Origin: Ascaphus truei
Taxonomy: Eukaryota; Chordata; Amphibia; Anura; Ascaphidae
Length of the DNA stretch: 64,000 bases
Assembly (NCBI GenBank): GCA_036426205.1
Contig: WSYH01000837.1
Coordinates: forward strand, 95,350-159,349
Reading direction: 5' to 3'
Positions 46,401-57,565 of the stretch are shown piece after piece; the first letter of the stretch is position 1, and each line of letters opens with the position of its first letter. The notes below the pieces were generated by a model. That model was given only the letters and a program-made list of their open reading frames with translations, did no database searches and had not been told where the DNA came from. Both the position numbers and the translations under genes were made by a program.

Positions 46401-47816
46401 CATGCAGTGTGATAGGAGGGGGGCGTGAGGGAGGAGGCCCCGGCTCAACCAGTCTCATTGCTGAGGCATCCCCAAAAGCAGGCACATGGCGAAGGCAGAC
46501 ATGTCAGCCCCCACATGATTATTATTTTTTGGCATCAATAAACTGCAATGAAGTCCATGTGTATGCATTTCCATGCTATTTTTGTTTTTAGATAGGACCC
46601 TACACCTATACATACACACACACACTGATTGTAGACCTTGGAGGTTGACATCTAGGTGAAGTCAGCTAAATATATTCCAATCAAATGCTGAAAATATTAA
46701 TACATTTACAGTTGTGTTGTCACCTAACACAATGACGGGTGCAATATAATCACAAATGTGGTTGTGTGTTTCTATTTTACAGTGACAATTCAAGCAGCAC
46801 TTACAAAATAAAGATATATATATATTTTTTTTTTATTAGTATATGCAGTGTTTGATTACCTTTGTTGAAAACGCATTACCTAAGCTGACGATCGATTGGC
46901 TTCCTATATTGCTAAAGTGAACCAAAATTAATACCTTGGACTAGGTCAAAACATTTAACCAAGACCTGTGTATTAACCCCTTGAAAGCTAGAGGTCATGG
47001 GGCATGCGTTATGCATGCCTTCATAGTCACTAAGGTAGCCAAGAGGTTAATAGAACTACTCTAACCTATTACCCATTGTATGTCAGCGGTACAACCCCTA
47101 TGGCATACAAGGTGTTAAATTACCCCCCTTAATTTACACCAGGCGGCCTAACCTCGCTCCTGGGGCTTCTACCGCCATAACCACCCAACAAACCTACTGT
47201 CTTCCCCCCTCCCCCCCCCTCCTCTACAGTACCAGTGGCCATACTAGCCAAAAGTGGTGAATAGGGTTCATGGCCAACATAAACAAAATATAGCATACTT
47301 ACAAACAGCAGTACACAAACTCTCATCTCCCCGACATACATCATGGAAAGGATGGCACAGTCCTGCAGCTCTGCTCCTCCCTCCTCACTGACCGGCACTG
47401 AACTAAAACACCTGTCGGTGCAGCCAGTCACAGCGCCCGATCCTGTCTTGATGTCGCGTTACTGAGACAGGATCAGGCGTTCTTTGACTAGCTGTGGCAC
47501 TGAATAACATGTTAAATCGCCGCTGCAACACTGGCACCAGGGGGGATTTCTGTGCCCCCTATCAAGCTGCGCCCCGGTCAGCTGCCCTGCTGGCTTCCCC
47601 CAAATAGTTCCGTCTTTGCACAAACTTATAACTGAAGGAAATGTTACTGTGATATGCTGAAAAGACTACCAAAAGATAAAAAGCTATAGTAGATGCAACG
47701 GCGACGCGACTCGTGACGTCAGCCGTCGCCGTCCCTACAGCGATTCCTGCGCTCTGGTGCAGGAGACCAGAGATCGCGACTGTGGCGGAGGCGTGGCCGT
47801 GAGCGGTTCGCCCTCA
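46401..47816. other. 5' flank of the CpG block, unassigned
   Basis: No ORF resembling a known protein. Includes the partial TTAA-element at 46790 and a CpG-rich stretch at 47695-47815. Confidence 0.35.
46790..46935. repeat. Partial TTAA-element interior
   Basis: GTTTGATTACCTTTGTTGAAAACG ... ACGATCGATTGGCTTCC matches 2965-3030 and 7850-7900. Confidence 0.5.
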
Positions 47817-48076
47817 TTTTTATTTTATTTTTTTTATTTATAAAATGTTTTACCAGAGGTAATACATTAAGTTACCTCTCGTTTTCAAGTATGTCCTGCG
47901 CTTAGAGTTAAGATGACAAATAATACATGGTTACAAACACATAGTTACATAAGTGAACGGTATACATTATATACAAGACATAGCATGCACAGTTAGAGAT
48001 AATATATGTTATAGGCGTATGTAACAGTTACAGACCAGATTAAAATGTGAGACCGCTTTAGTTTTGAAAGAACTTA
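47817..48076 (-). mobile_element. L2-like LINE 3' end, part split by the Harbinger insertion
   Basis: It matches the reverse complement of the LINE 3' end at about 13205-13420: the TTATTTATAAAAT tail, ACCTCTCGTTTTCAAGTAT, and GTAACAGTTACAGACCAG. Its continuation lies at 60237-60345, so the LINE was there first and the Harbinger jumped into a TTA within it. Confidence 0.88.
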
Positions 48077-48095
48077 GGGCCTCATGCAGTAAGCG
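48077..48095 (+). repeat. Harbinger left terminal inverted repeat
   Basis: Nineteen bases, GGGCCTCATGCAGTAAGCG, identical to the reverse complement of the right end. A related subterminal copy (ATGCAGTAAGTGCCGA) follows near 48160, and an AAGCTTATCGAT segment lies near 48115. These are candidate binding sites for the transposon's Myb-like protein or transposase. Confidence 0.93.
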
Positions 48096-48569
48096 ACGAT
48101 TATGTGAAATCGGCAAGCTTATCGATTAGTCATGTTATTGGCGTTTTTCCCTCTCCGTATGCAGTAAGTGCCGAATACATTCAAAATCAAGCCGAAAACA
48201 AATCCGCCCACTCTCACGATGATGAGCCGATCACACACAGGTGTATCGGCGTGCGTGGCGGGGTGCTGTTAGGTTGCACAATCACAAATCTTGCTGAATC
48301 AGGCGAAACAAGCATGTTTTTGATTGCGCGCCATATTTAAAGGCAACGTGTACTGCTAATCATTCTCTGTGTTGTTGGGAGTGAGAGAGAGAGAGAGACG
48401 CACAGAGCTGGACGATTGAAGATTTGCATATTGACTGAGAGACTTGTTGTGTATTGGGTGAGCTTTGTCCTTTGTTGTTTTGTTTACATCTTTGTCTTGT
48501 TTTATATGTGGAAGTGGGTCGTGTGATTGCCTGTACATTTCTTGTCTGTTTTTTGTGAGTGCTGGAAGT

Positions 48570-49150
48570 ATGCCCGCAAAGCGTGGGAAGAGTGATGCTG
48601 GTGGGAGTGGGAGTGCTACTCGTGGGAGTACGCGTCGGAGTGAACGTACTGTTCAGGGGAGTGATGTTGCTGGTGCACCGAGTGGTGTTGCTGGGAGTGG
48701 GAGTGCTGTTGCTGGGAGTGGGAGTGCTGTTGCTGGGAGTGGGAGTGCTGGTGCTGCGAGTGTTGTTGCTGGGAGTGGGAGTGCTGTTGTTGGGAGTGGG
48801 AGTGCTGTTGTTGGGAGTGGGAGTGCTGTTGCTGTGAGTGGGAGTGCTGGTGCTGGGAGTGCTGGTGCTAGGAGTGTGAGTGCTGGTTGCTGCTGGTGCT
48901 GGGAGTGCTGCTGGTGGCGCAGTTGCTGATGGGGTGTCTGGTGGTGGCGTGCTTGCTGGTGGCCAGCTTTTGGAGGCTCTTCCATTGGAAGAAGGAGAGT
49001 CCAGTCAGCACCAGCCAAGCTCTGACCCTAAACCTGCTCGGAAAAAACGTGTGGAGAAGCCACGTAATCCTCGCTTCAATGACCAGGAAAATAGGGCTCT
49101 TGTCACTGGCATTCTGGAGCACTATGACAGTCTCTATGGACATTTAGTAG
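48570..49150 (+). CDS. Harbinger Myb/SANT-like protein, exon 1 (frameshifted)
   Basis: The ATG at 48570 begins MPAKRGKSDAGG, a basic N-terminus. A long Gly/Ser/Ala/Val repeat built on AGSGSAV and VGSGSAV units follows. An extra T at 48887-48888 shifts the frame: the upstream frame runs into stop near 48929, while the downstream frame continues GAGSAAGGAVADGVSGG and reaches NPRFNDQENRALVTGILEHY. That last segment is the start of a Myb/SANT-like domain of the kind found in Harbinger accessory proteins and NAIF1. The exon ends at a GTAAGT donor at 49151, phase 1. The indel lies in a minisatellite, so it could be an assembly or allelic slip. A TATTTAAAGG box sits at 48334-48343 upstream. Confidence 0.8.
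48662..48960 (+). repeat. Coding minisatellite in the Myb-like gene
   Basis: Imperfect GGGAGTGGGAGTGCTGTTGCT units encode the Gly/Ser/Ala/Val repeat. The frameshift at 48887-48888 lies inside it. Confidence 0.93.
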
Positions 49151-49498
49151 GTAAGTGTAACTTTACATTTATTATTCAAATACATGTGATCCTAGGTCAT
49201 CTGAGTTTTGTTCATATGCAAATATGGGTACACAATATCTTTCTATGTTCATTAGTGTGGAAACACAGCTTTTTATCATGCCTTACAAGGACAAATAAAC
49301 ACAGGCGGTCAATTTGCCAGAACTGCATACAATATGAATGCAACCTTGCTAACATGTATAGGTTTAGTAGTGAATGCTCATGTGCTTCACATATTACACA
49401 TAAAACAGCATGTTTGCTATCTCTTGGAACAGCTAGTGTAGGAAACTGGTGCTTATATTATTATTAATTTACCTCATATCTTTTATATGTTTTTCAAG

Positions 49499-49804
49499 GG
49501 CGGACAAGTGCAGCAAGCAAAAAAGAAATGTGGGACACAATAGTCATTGGTGTCAATGCCTGTGGGAATAGTGTCAGGGACAAGTATCATTGTCGGAAAA
49601 GATTTGATGATATTAGGTCCAAATTGAAAAAGAAAATACAAGACCAACGCGTGCATGCTACTGGCACTGGAGGTGGGCCCACACCACAACGTCTCATATT
49701 GACTCCATTGGAGGAGCTGCTTCGGCCAAAATTACTTACCGTCGTCGTGGAAGGCTTGGCTGGTGACCGTGACATTGGAATTTATCCGTCACAATTTCCA
49801 GCAG
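49499..49804 (+). CDS. Harbinger Myb/SANT-like protein, exon 2
   Basis: The acceptor TTTTCAAG precedes 49499 and the donor GTGATA follows 49804, both phase 1, in frame with exon 1. The exon completes the Myb/SANT-like domain: SAASKKEMWDTIVIGVNA, then RKRFDDIRSKLKKKIQDQ, the tryptophan-containing helix followed by a basic helix. Next comes a Thr/Pro-rich linker with LTPLEELLRP. In characterised Harbinger elements this protein binds the transposon ends and carries the nuclease into the nucleus. That role is taken from the family and is not shown here. Confidence 0.82.
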
Positions 49805-51197
49805 GTGATAAATATTACTGTACTAGGCGTGTCGTTGCTTACAGTTATTCTGCATATTTACACTGCTTTTTATACTGTCTTCACAATATAAGCATACCTG
49901 CATCTATATATGTATATGTCTGATTCTGTATATATATATATCTTAAAATAGACATATATGTAGTAGTCCTACTAAAAGCAGTAACTAATATAGCACGTGC
50001 CATTGCGTGCTCATTTACATGTGAATACCCAAAATGCATAGCTGCAGTGGAAGCAATTGATGGTGGGCGAAGATGGGGAACAACAGGGTACTACACATGT
50101 GTAACACATGTTCATGAGAAATTATTAGTAGCTACAGGTACAGAACAGAAATATGTATCATATTATTGTGTATTTTATTGATTTTACTCCGACAAACATG
50201 ACATTACTGCCTATTTTAAGCATGCATCAAAGAAATTGCATGTAACGGCCTACAAACATCACTGGCACTAACACATCTATAGTTGCTTATGAAAAGGTCC
50301 ATTTTTGCTTAATGTCATATACAGACAGCATAATGAGGCACACGTATCATATGTTATGTCATTGTTTTCATAACTTAAACACTGCAGATGACTACTTAGC
50401 TCATCTACCATTGTGTTAAAGCAGCTGCAATTAATATCTCATCACAGCATACACTTCAACAGAGGGGGTGGGGTTCAGCACACACACTAATTACAGCCTC
50501 ATTTCACGGTCAACTTAGTTCACACCATTTGCACCTGTTTCAAGTCATTGAAAGGTGTGGCTGATTAGGCTTTTTGGGGAAGGGAATACCTTTCTTACAA
50601 CCTGAATAGCACAACTGAAGTTAATCACACTCATTTGAAAGCTTAACTCTAGCTACTAAATGCCCCAACAACTCATTACTTATCAAAGCGTACGTCACAC
50701 ATTAGTTCACTCATATCTATAGTTGAACTACTATCAAAGACACATTATCACACACTGCATGTGTTGTCTTGTTGAGTCACAGCCACATTCAGGTGTGCCA
50801 CATCTTCGATTAATGTACCACACATATCCTCTACCAAAAACAACACTTTTTGCAATATGACCACCTTCATGATAACCATTGTGAATGGTCATCTCATGAT
50901 AGTTATGTACATTATGATACTGATATCACTACACAACATATGATTTTTATGTACTCATTTAATCTATTTATCCTCACGCATTACTGCAGAAACATAGTAT
51001 GTTGTATGTTAGGGAACTCAAAAATTCTAAGTACACAGGCATGTACTGTGTTATTACAACTATTTATGTTCACTTTCACACACATTTTCGGTTAAGGAAC
51101 TGATGTTGTTAGTTAATCATAAATACAGAACATACAATAAGTGTTTGTTCAATATTTACACATGTAAATGTAAAACTTATGTTATTGTTATATATAG
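49805..51197 (+). other. Intron 2 of the Myb-like gene (1.4 kb)
   Basis: AT-rich sequence between exons 2 and 3, with no coding signal. Unusually long for a Harbinger gene. Confidence 0.55.
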
Positions 51198-51275
51198 TTG
51201 CCCCTGGAGGACATGTGTCACCTGAGATGGAACAAGTGTCTTCACCTGGGTCAGCCAGCTCAACACTACTAGAAG
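51198..51275 (+). CDS. Harbinger Myb/SANT-like protein, exon 3 (26 codons)
   Basis: This short exon lies between acceptor TATATATAG and donor GTGAGT, phase 1 on both sides, and reads APGGHVSPEMEQVSSPGSAS. It is in frame with exons 2 and 4, which is the main support. The residues are Ser/Pro-rich and carry no recognised domain. Confidence 0.65.
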
Positions 51276-51638
51276 GTGAGTGTATCATTTGCTGGCCATA
51301 TAATATGTGCTCTTCTATATGTTATGTTGTCATGTGCATTATTTGTTTTGCACATCTTCTTTAAATAGGATTACTTAGTGTCAGTGCAAATTAAGTGTAA
51401 GGCAACATGTATTGTGTTAGTGATGTTAATTATCATGTAGGACTTCTGAGTTTAGAGCAACTTTTCATTCATTCATATTTCATACTGAGTCCAAACATTA
51501 TTCGTAAGTCAAGGTAGTTTTTAATGAGGTTATAAAACGTATGCTAACATGTTAGGTGTTACTTAGGACACAGTACAATTACATAGTAACACAGCATACA
51601 TTAACATGCCATTTAATAATGTGTACATTTCTTTTTAG

Positions 51639-52678
51639 AACATCATGGTGATGAGGATGATGAGTATGATGAGGATGACGCCACAGAAGAGACTGAAATA
51701 CAATCATGTGACCATGAAGAGGTGCCAATAGAAACTGTTGTACCGCCAAATCGTCCATCAACTTCCACATACGATGCAATTGTAGCTTCAGAGGGAAAAA
51801 TAGTGGACGCAGAAAATCGTCGCCATTCAGACATGATGACAGTGCTGGAAAGGATGATTGGACTGCAGGAAGAAACAGTATCACAATTGGCACATCTCCA
51901 CAGAGTCTTCATTGAAGTGCCTAAACAGTTGCAAAAAATCAACACCTCATTCGAAGCATTAGTTGTTCAGCAAACACAAGCTAATTACTGGAGAATGACT
52001 AATGTACCACTATTCAACACCTCACAGGCAGGATCTGTTCATGCAGGTCAGTTTTCACCACATGCTTCTGATATTCATTCACCAGGCCCAAATGTTACCG
52101 GTCAAGTAGCAGACATTGCTGTGCAGGTTCCTGACGCCATCCTACCGCTGCCATCTGTACAAATTCAGCAGCTGACACCTACAAAGGAGGCCACAAAAAG
52201 AAAACACAAGCAGTTACTACTGACCAGTTTTTGGTCAAAAACAACAAAAGACACACATGAAACAGACCAACCATCACTTGTGCAGTGTCTACCAACTTGC
52301 TCACATGTGCCCACTGACACAAGCCCTGTCCGTGAACAGTCACTACCCAAAAGCCCTGTAGGTGAGTCGCTGCCCAAAAGCCCTGTAGGTGAGTCGCTGC
52401 CCAAAAGCCCTGTAGGTGAATCACTGCCCAAAAGCCCTGTAGGTGAATCACTGCCCAAAAGCCCTGTAGGTGAGTCACTGGCCACAAGCCCTGTAGGTGA
52501 GTCACTGGCCACAAGCCCCGTAGGTGAACAGTCACTGGCCACAAGCCCTGCCCGTGAAGTGCCAGAGGCCACTCAAAGTGGCTCTGTTGTGCCTAAAGTT
52601 GGTGGCAAAAGAAAAAGGAAAATTCAAGAGACAACAAGCAGGCCTGTTACTCGCTCGCAAAAGGAACAAAAAAAATAA
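51639..52678 (+). CDS. Harbinger Myb/SANT-like protein, exon 4 (C-terminus)
   Basis: The acceptor CTTTTTAG precedes 51639. The exon opens with a very acidic run (GDEDDEYDEDDATEE), then a helical stretch around 51830-52000 (DMMTVLERMIGLQEETVSQL) that looks like a coiled-coil or dimerisation helix. A Lys-rich patch (KRKHKQ) follows. Then come about seven tandem copies of a nine-residue unit, SPVGESLPK or SPVGESLAT (52321-52555), and a basic tail (GGKRKRK ... KEQKK) that may be a nuclear localisation signal. The stop lies inside an AATAAA at 52673-52678. The four exons together give roughly 667 codons if the exon 1 indel is discounted. Confidence 0.8.
52321..52560 (+). repeat. Coding 27 bp tandem repeat in the Myb-like gene
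   Basis: About eight units of AGCCCTGTAGGTGAGTCACT plus GCCCAAA or GGCCACA, encoding SPVGESLPK or SPVGESLAT. All units stay in frame. Confidence 0.95.
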
Positions 52679-52699
52679 ATGTTATAATTCAGAAAATAT

Positions 52700-53149
52700 G
52701 TCTTTGGCCTTGTTTTGTTGACTTCAGATTATCTAATTACTATTGTATGTATGCTGAAGACTGTGTTGTTTCCAAACTTTCAACTATGTTCTTGTACACG
52801 TGAAGTTTTGGAAATGTTAACACTCATAATTAATTGTGTTATAAATATTTATGTTGTAATCGTCTGTTCAGTAATGGTCCACCAGGAGCCAGTTGCTAAG
52901 TTTAGAGAAGCTGCCATTGACTTTGCAGCAAAACATTGCATTTGGGTGTGTTAATTGATGTAAGAATTGCATATGCATATTAGTCACATGCAATTATAAA
53001 AACACCTAAGTAACTGCAAACATCTTTCTTGTACGTGTACAGCAGGATTATGTGTAAATTATTACTTACCTTTGCCTTGCTTGGCCATTGTAATTTTGTC
53101 CTTTAATCAGTTGTGTGTTCGTTTCTATAACATCTCAGAATGTATAATA

Positions 53150-53195
<46 letters not shown>

Positions 53196-53267
53196 AGTGA
53201 GTGTGAGTGTGAGTGTGTGAGTATATATATATGTGTATGTATATATATATATGTATATGTGTATGTA

Positions 53268-53303
<36 letters not shown>

Positions 53304-53960
53304 CATACATACATACATACATATATATATAGTACTATATAAACTGGTATACACAAACTAATACACTTCATGCTTCCTTGTGAAAACACTATTTTAATAA
53401 TACAGGCCTAATGTTTGAGAAATATCCTAAGTATGAGACTCTAACAGTATTGTGCTTAAACAAATGTTTATTACTTAATTCAATCATGTTTCTCACCATT
53501 TAAATAGGTTTCATACAAGGTATACTTAATGCCATCAATGTTGTGTGTACTCCTGCAATATAAAAAAAAATAAAATATAATATATAAATATATATATATT
53601 TTTATAAGAGATATATTTATATATATATATATATATATATACACACGTATTTAAACTCATGCAGACAGGGAGTTAACCAGACTTTCACATACACACAGAA
53701 ATGTAAGCGGGGAAAAAAACATTTCTTTTTGCAGGTGTGTTTTTACTGATATGCCTGGCTAAGAAATATTTTCACACAGTGGCCTTTGTTAGTGTTCAAA
53801 AAAATACTATGTGAACGCATTCAAAGTCTAGGGATGTTTTTCACAAACGAGATAAAAGAAGGAGAAATGTTTCTCCCACAGTCCCATATCACGAACCACA
53901 ACTGTTAACCCAATTAGACAAACCAATTCAATTGGCGTTTGAAATAAGGAGTCAAAGTAG
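52700..53960 (+). other. Harbinger interior between the Myb-like and forkhead genes
   Basis: AT-rich and non-coding, with the compound microsatellite and an AT array. I see no clear promoter for the forkhead ORF. The region just upstream of 53967 has no TATA box. Confidence 0.5.
53155..53335. repeat. (CA)n and (TA)n compound microsatellite inside the Harbinger
   Basis: CA array 53155-53192, GTGAGT units, then alternating TATATG/TATACA to 53335. A second AT array lies at 53580-53642. Confidence 0.95.
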
Positions 53961-54071
53961 TTAGTTTTGTTGACCTTGACAAGGAAAAACAGGAGTTTGT
54001 TAGCCATTCAGCACATTCATTTTGATGAGCAAATAACACAGACCTGCACACAGCTTTTGTGCTACTCAGAC

Positions 54072-54740
54072 ATGGCTGATGAATTCGTTAACAATATTAA
54101 TCCCCTTTTAGGGTATAAGTACATGATCTGTGAAGCCATCTTGAACAGTCGCGGACAGAAAGCAAGCACACGCCAAATCGATGATTTCATTCGAGCAAAA
54201 TATCCTTATTACCAAGACCGTAAGCATGCACGGAATTTTAATTCCTCAATAAGATTCACTTTATCAAGTAATGACTTTTTTGAACGTGACCAGGATAAGC
54301 TACAACACACCTATGGTTTCTGGAAGATTGCCCCGGAAAAACAATTTCTCCTGAAAGACGGCACTTATATTGTCGTGAAAGGCATATTTATTCCTAATGG
54401 CAATAGCAATGTATCCGCTACTACTGATCCGTTTGAATCGATACGTGCTGCAATATCTGCAGCCTCCATTCCTGAAACCCACATTGTACAAGAACAAAAG
54501 TACTATGATTATGTACCAAGCCTTTCAGCTGAAAATGCATTGGAATGGGAACCCGAAGAAATGAACCTACCTCCCGACCAATTATTTGAAGAAAGCAGTG
54601 GCGATTCCTATGAGCGCATCCTGGAGCAGATATGTGCCATACTGGATTCAGCGGTTGGGTTAAGCGTGGATGAAAATGCCTTGCATTTCTGGAGCGACCA
54701 GTTGCAGCCAGGCGAAGAGTTAATTCTAGAAGAATGGTAA
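54072..54740 (+). CDS. Forkhead (winged-helix) domain protein carried by the Harbinger element
   Basis: An intact single-exon ORF of 222 residues. The ATG at 54072 is preferred over the in-frame ATG at 53967 because it has a good Kozak context (G at -3, G at +4) and the forkhead match starts soon after. Residues 12-90 follow the forkhead fold: YKYMICEAILNS (helix 1), TRQIDDFIRAKYPYY (helix 2 and the classic FPYY-type motif), NSSIRFTLSSNDFF (recognition helix, family pattern NSIRHNLSLNDCF) and YGFWKIAP (strand/wing, family GxWxLxP). The histidine that usually reads a base in the recognition helix is Phe62 here. Residues 100-222 are acidic and end in hydrophobic/acidic helices (DSYERILEQICAILDSAVG; EELILEEW), which could be an activation or interaction region. 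AATAAA lies at 54925-54930. It may be a captured host FOX gene or retrocopy, and I cannot name the FOX class. Confidence 0.8.
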   Translation: MADEFVNNINPLLGYKYMICEAILNSRGQKASTRQIDDFIRAKYPYYQDRKHARNFNSSIRFTLSSNDFFERDQDKLQHTYGFWKIAPEKQFLLKDGTYIVVKGIFIPNGNSNVSATTDPFESIRAAISAASIPETHIVQEQKYYDYVPSLSAENALEWEPEEMNLPPDQLFEESSGDSYERILEQICAILDSAVGLSVDENALHFWSDQLQPGEELILEEW

Positions 54741-54930
54741 ATATAACAATCGTTATGCGTTGACTCTGCGTTTAAATTTTTTTTTTTTTTGTAACCACCA
54801 TTTTCACTTTCAATGCGTGGATACAGCGTAACATTGCAGACTGCATAACATGTAGCGATCACAAAGAAATTGTTTCCTAATACAATATAGTAGGACCTGA
54901 AAGAGTAGTACACATTGCTGACGGAATAAA

Positions 54931-56110
54931 TATACGTACTTTCCTATCCCTTTAAACATATTAGCAACATTTTTCCATTACTCTAACACATACCTGTTTT
55001 GTTATCATGCAACATCTACAACATTGAAAACCGGGTCCACCACGTATGACGTGGGACCCTTGTCATGGGCCAAGGCGTCCTTAAAAAGGATTAGTGATGT
55101 AAGTCCCGCCCCCAAGCGACGTGCGCGCCTCAAAGCCTATTGGCTGTCATGTTTTGTTATAGTAACGGTAACTGCAGTGTGTGATGCGTGCGGCTCAGTG
55201 TTTGTAGGCGTACCCTGGGCGTTAGCCGAATGTTAATTGAGTGGGAGGAGTGTTAGCGTGCGTTTCACGCTGGCTTAACATGACGTCACACGTATTGCAT
55301 TTGCGCATTGTGTTATCGGCCGTGCTTTCTGTTCAAACACGTCTGTTTAAAAAGAATACAGATGTACTCGTTTAGAACGAATGTAGTTTCGTCTTCATTG
55401 TATTTGAAATAAAGATGTTATGTTTACTGGTATTTTCAACATGTATTGAACGCACAACGTACGCTTTGTTTTGCGCATGCGCTAACAGTTAGTGGAGCCA
55501 AGCGTGAAGTGCGTGCGCACACAAAGATGTGCGCGCACATCTTTCAGTATACAGGCAACGTTCACTTCTTATACATAGTTATGCCTGCTACAAATTTAAA
55601 GAAACATTACATACTGATGAACAGTTTTACTTCTAACATATAAGTGACTGACGTGTGTATCTACACAATCATATAGAGCTGCGTAACGCGTTGTCACGGA
55701 TGCATATCTAGTAAGGTGCCATATTTGACCATCATGTGTTTGCTGTATTTCAGAGATGTCGGGGAAGATACAATCGGATCAATGTATGATTTCAGAAGAG
55801 TCTACCTTTATATGAGATGATTGTGAGGAGGAGCCACCGACTACTATACTACATATGGAACTAATTTTATATTGCTTGCAGCGCTTATTAACAAACAATT
55901 AAAAATGTGATACCCTTATGCCTATATTGCATAAGCACTTAATTAACATAATGATGTTGCAAAATAGTGCTTCATGAATTTTTATTGAGTGTTCTTTAAT
56001 GACTACTAACATTTTATGACATGGTGTGTTTTATATATAACAACCATTCCCACTCTGCTAACACATTTGTGTATTCTAATATGTAATGGAACGTATGACT
56101 GTCGAAACTA
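54931..56110. other. Harbinger interior after the forkhead gene
   Basis: A CpG-containing segment (55020-55560) with CCACGTATGACGTGG and GCGCGCAC motifs, then a possible exon at 55754-55860. No long ORF. Confidence 0.45.
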
Positions 56111-56114
56111 TGTA

Positions 56115-56370
56115 ACAATAATAATAATAATATGAGCATGTTCATGTATAGGGCTGCTAGTTGTACGCAGCGATTTACAGACACATGTTTCAGCCTGAGG
56201 TCCCTGGCCCGTGGAACGTACAAATGTTTTTTTGCCGCATGAGGCACAGGGAGATAAAGTGACTTGGCCAAGGTCACAAGGAGCCCACACCGGGAATTGA
56301 ACCAGACTCCCCTGCTTCAAACTATCAGTGCCAGTGTGTGTCTTTACTCAGTGAGCCACTCCTTCTCCCA
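56115..56370 (-). mobile_element. tRNA-type SINE inserted in the Harbinger element
   Basis: In minus orientation it starts with a box A-like GTGGCTCACTGAGTAAAG and a box B GGTTCAATTCCC. A conserved core (CTTGTGACCTTGG ... CACTTTATCTCCC) and an (ATT)n tail follow. The flanks TATGTAA and AATGTAA are a probable short target duplication. The same family occurs at 33305. Its presence shows the Harbinger copy is old enough to have been hit by a SINE. Confidence 0.75.
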
Positions 56371-57565
56371 ATGTAAAGGACACTTACAACCAAGTAGCCA
56401 TTTATTTTTAAAATCTCTTGTTACATGGGTATGTAGATAAAATGGTTTGGGACTGTAGCAAATAATGTTACTGGCCAGATGTTATGGTCCCCTCCAATGC
56501 ATGATGTTCAGAATATGACATCACCATCATGTTATGAAGTACGTTTCTGTGTATATTTCATTAACCTAACTAACTATAGTTTACTGTGTTTATTAATCGT
56601 TTAGAAATACATAGTATAGTCAATATGATGATATAAGCTACCATAATAAAGCTGGTGTTATCATTTGTCGGTGTTATACATGGATCCTACACCAATTGAT
56701 AGAGACACAAACAGTTGTCTTAAAAAGTGTGTCTATGCTAGTGATGAATGTGCTCCCGTAAGTAAACAAATAAGTACAGTTATCCCCTTTTCTCCAACCA
56801 CCTCTATATTACATTAATGGAAATTATAAGGAAACATACATAAAATGTGATGAAATGTGAGTAATCATTTTGTAATACAATGCACATGAAAGCTCAAGAG
56901 TAGCTAAATGCATATACATGATACAGAAAGTACATATATGTAACATTTGTGTTTAAACCAATATGTTGGGTTTTTAGTTCCAATAATTATAGGAAGATTG
57001 AGGTAGCCACATCTTATGAGAGATGTCAGCAAATATACATACCATGATCAGTCATACTGCAAATATACCTATAATGCAAAGGAACAATATATAAATTGCA
57101 AACATTGACATGCCATCTTCAGTACCGTAAAGAACACATCAAAGTGTGTATTTGGTGTTAAATGTGCAACACCATGTATATTTCATGACATTCAAAATGT
57201 AAATCAGCCTGGTGTACACATCATCTGGATGTACATGTTACACTGCACCAATAACATTGTATGTAAGCATACTAGAAGCATGAATGATTATGGGCATAAT
57301 ATGTGTTTTGTCTTAGCATAAGGAATAACACAATGCTAAAATATTATTGCTTTGTTACCCAAGTTGTATTCACATACACACAACTAAAGTACAATTGAAG
57401 AGGGATTATATAACCTGTGCAACAATAACATACCGGTGCCACATCCCTTTGTGCACACAGCAGAGAAAAGAAAGGTGTGCAACCCATATTCATCTGTGTC
57501 CTAACAGAAGGTTATATAAAGAAACATTATTGTTAATATAACATAATTAAACTATAAAAGTAGTA
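56371..57565. other. Harbinger interior, AT-rich, nothing recognised
   Basis: No ORF or repeat of note between the SINE and the nuclease gene. Confidence 0.5.

Noticed and set aside
46138..46485. 115-codon minus-strand frame upstream of the candidate POR exon 1
   Set aside because: No homology, Pro-rich from GC content. It overlaps the presumed promoter.
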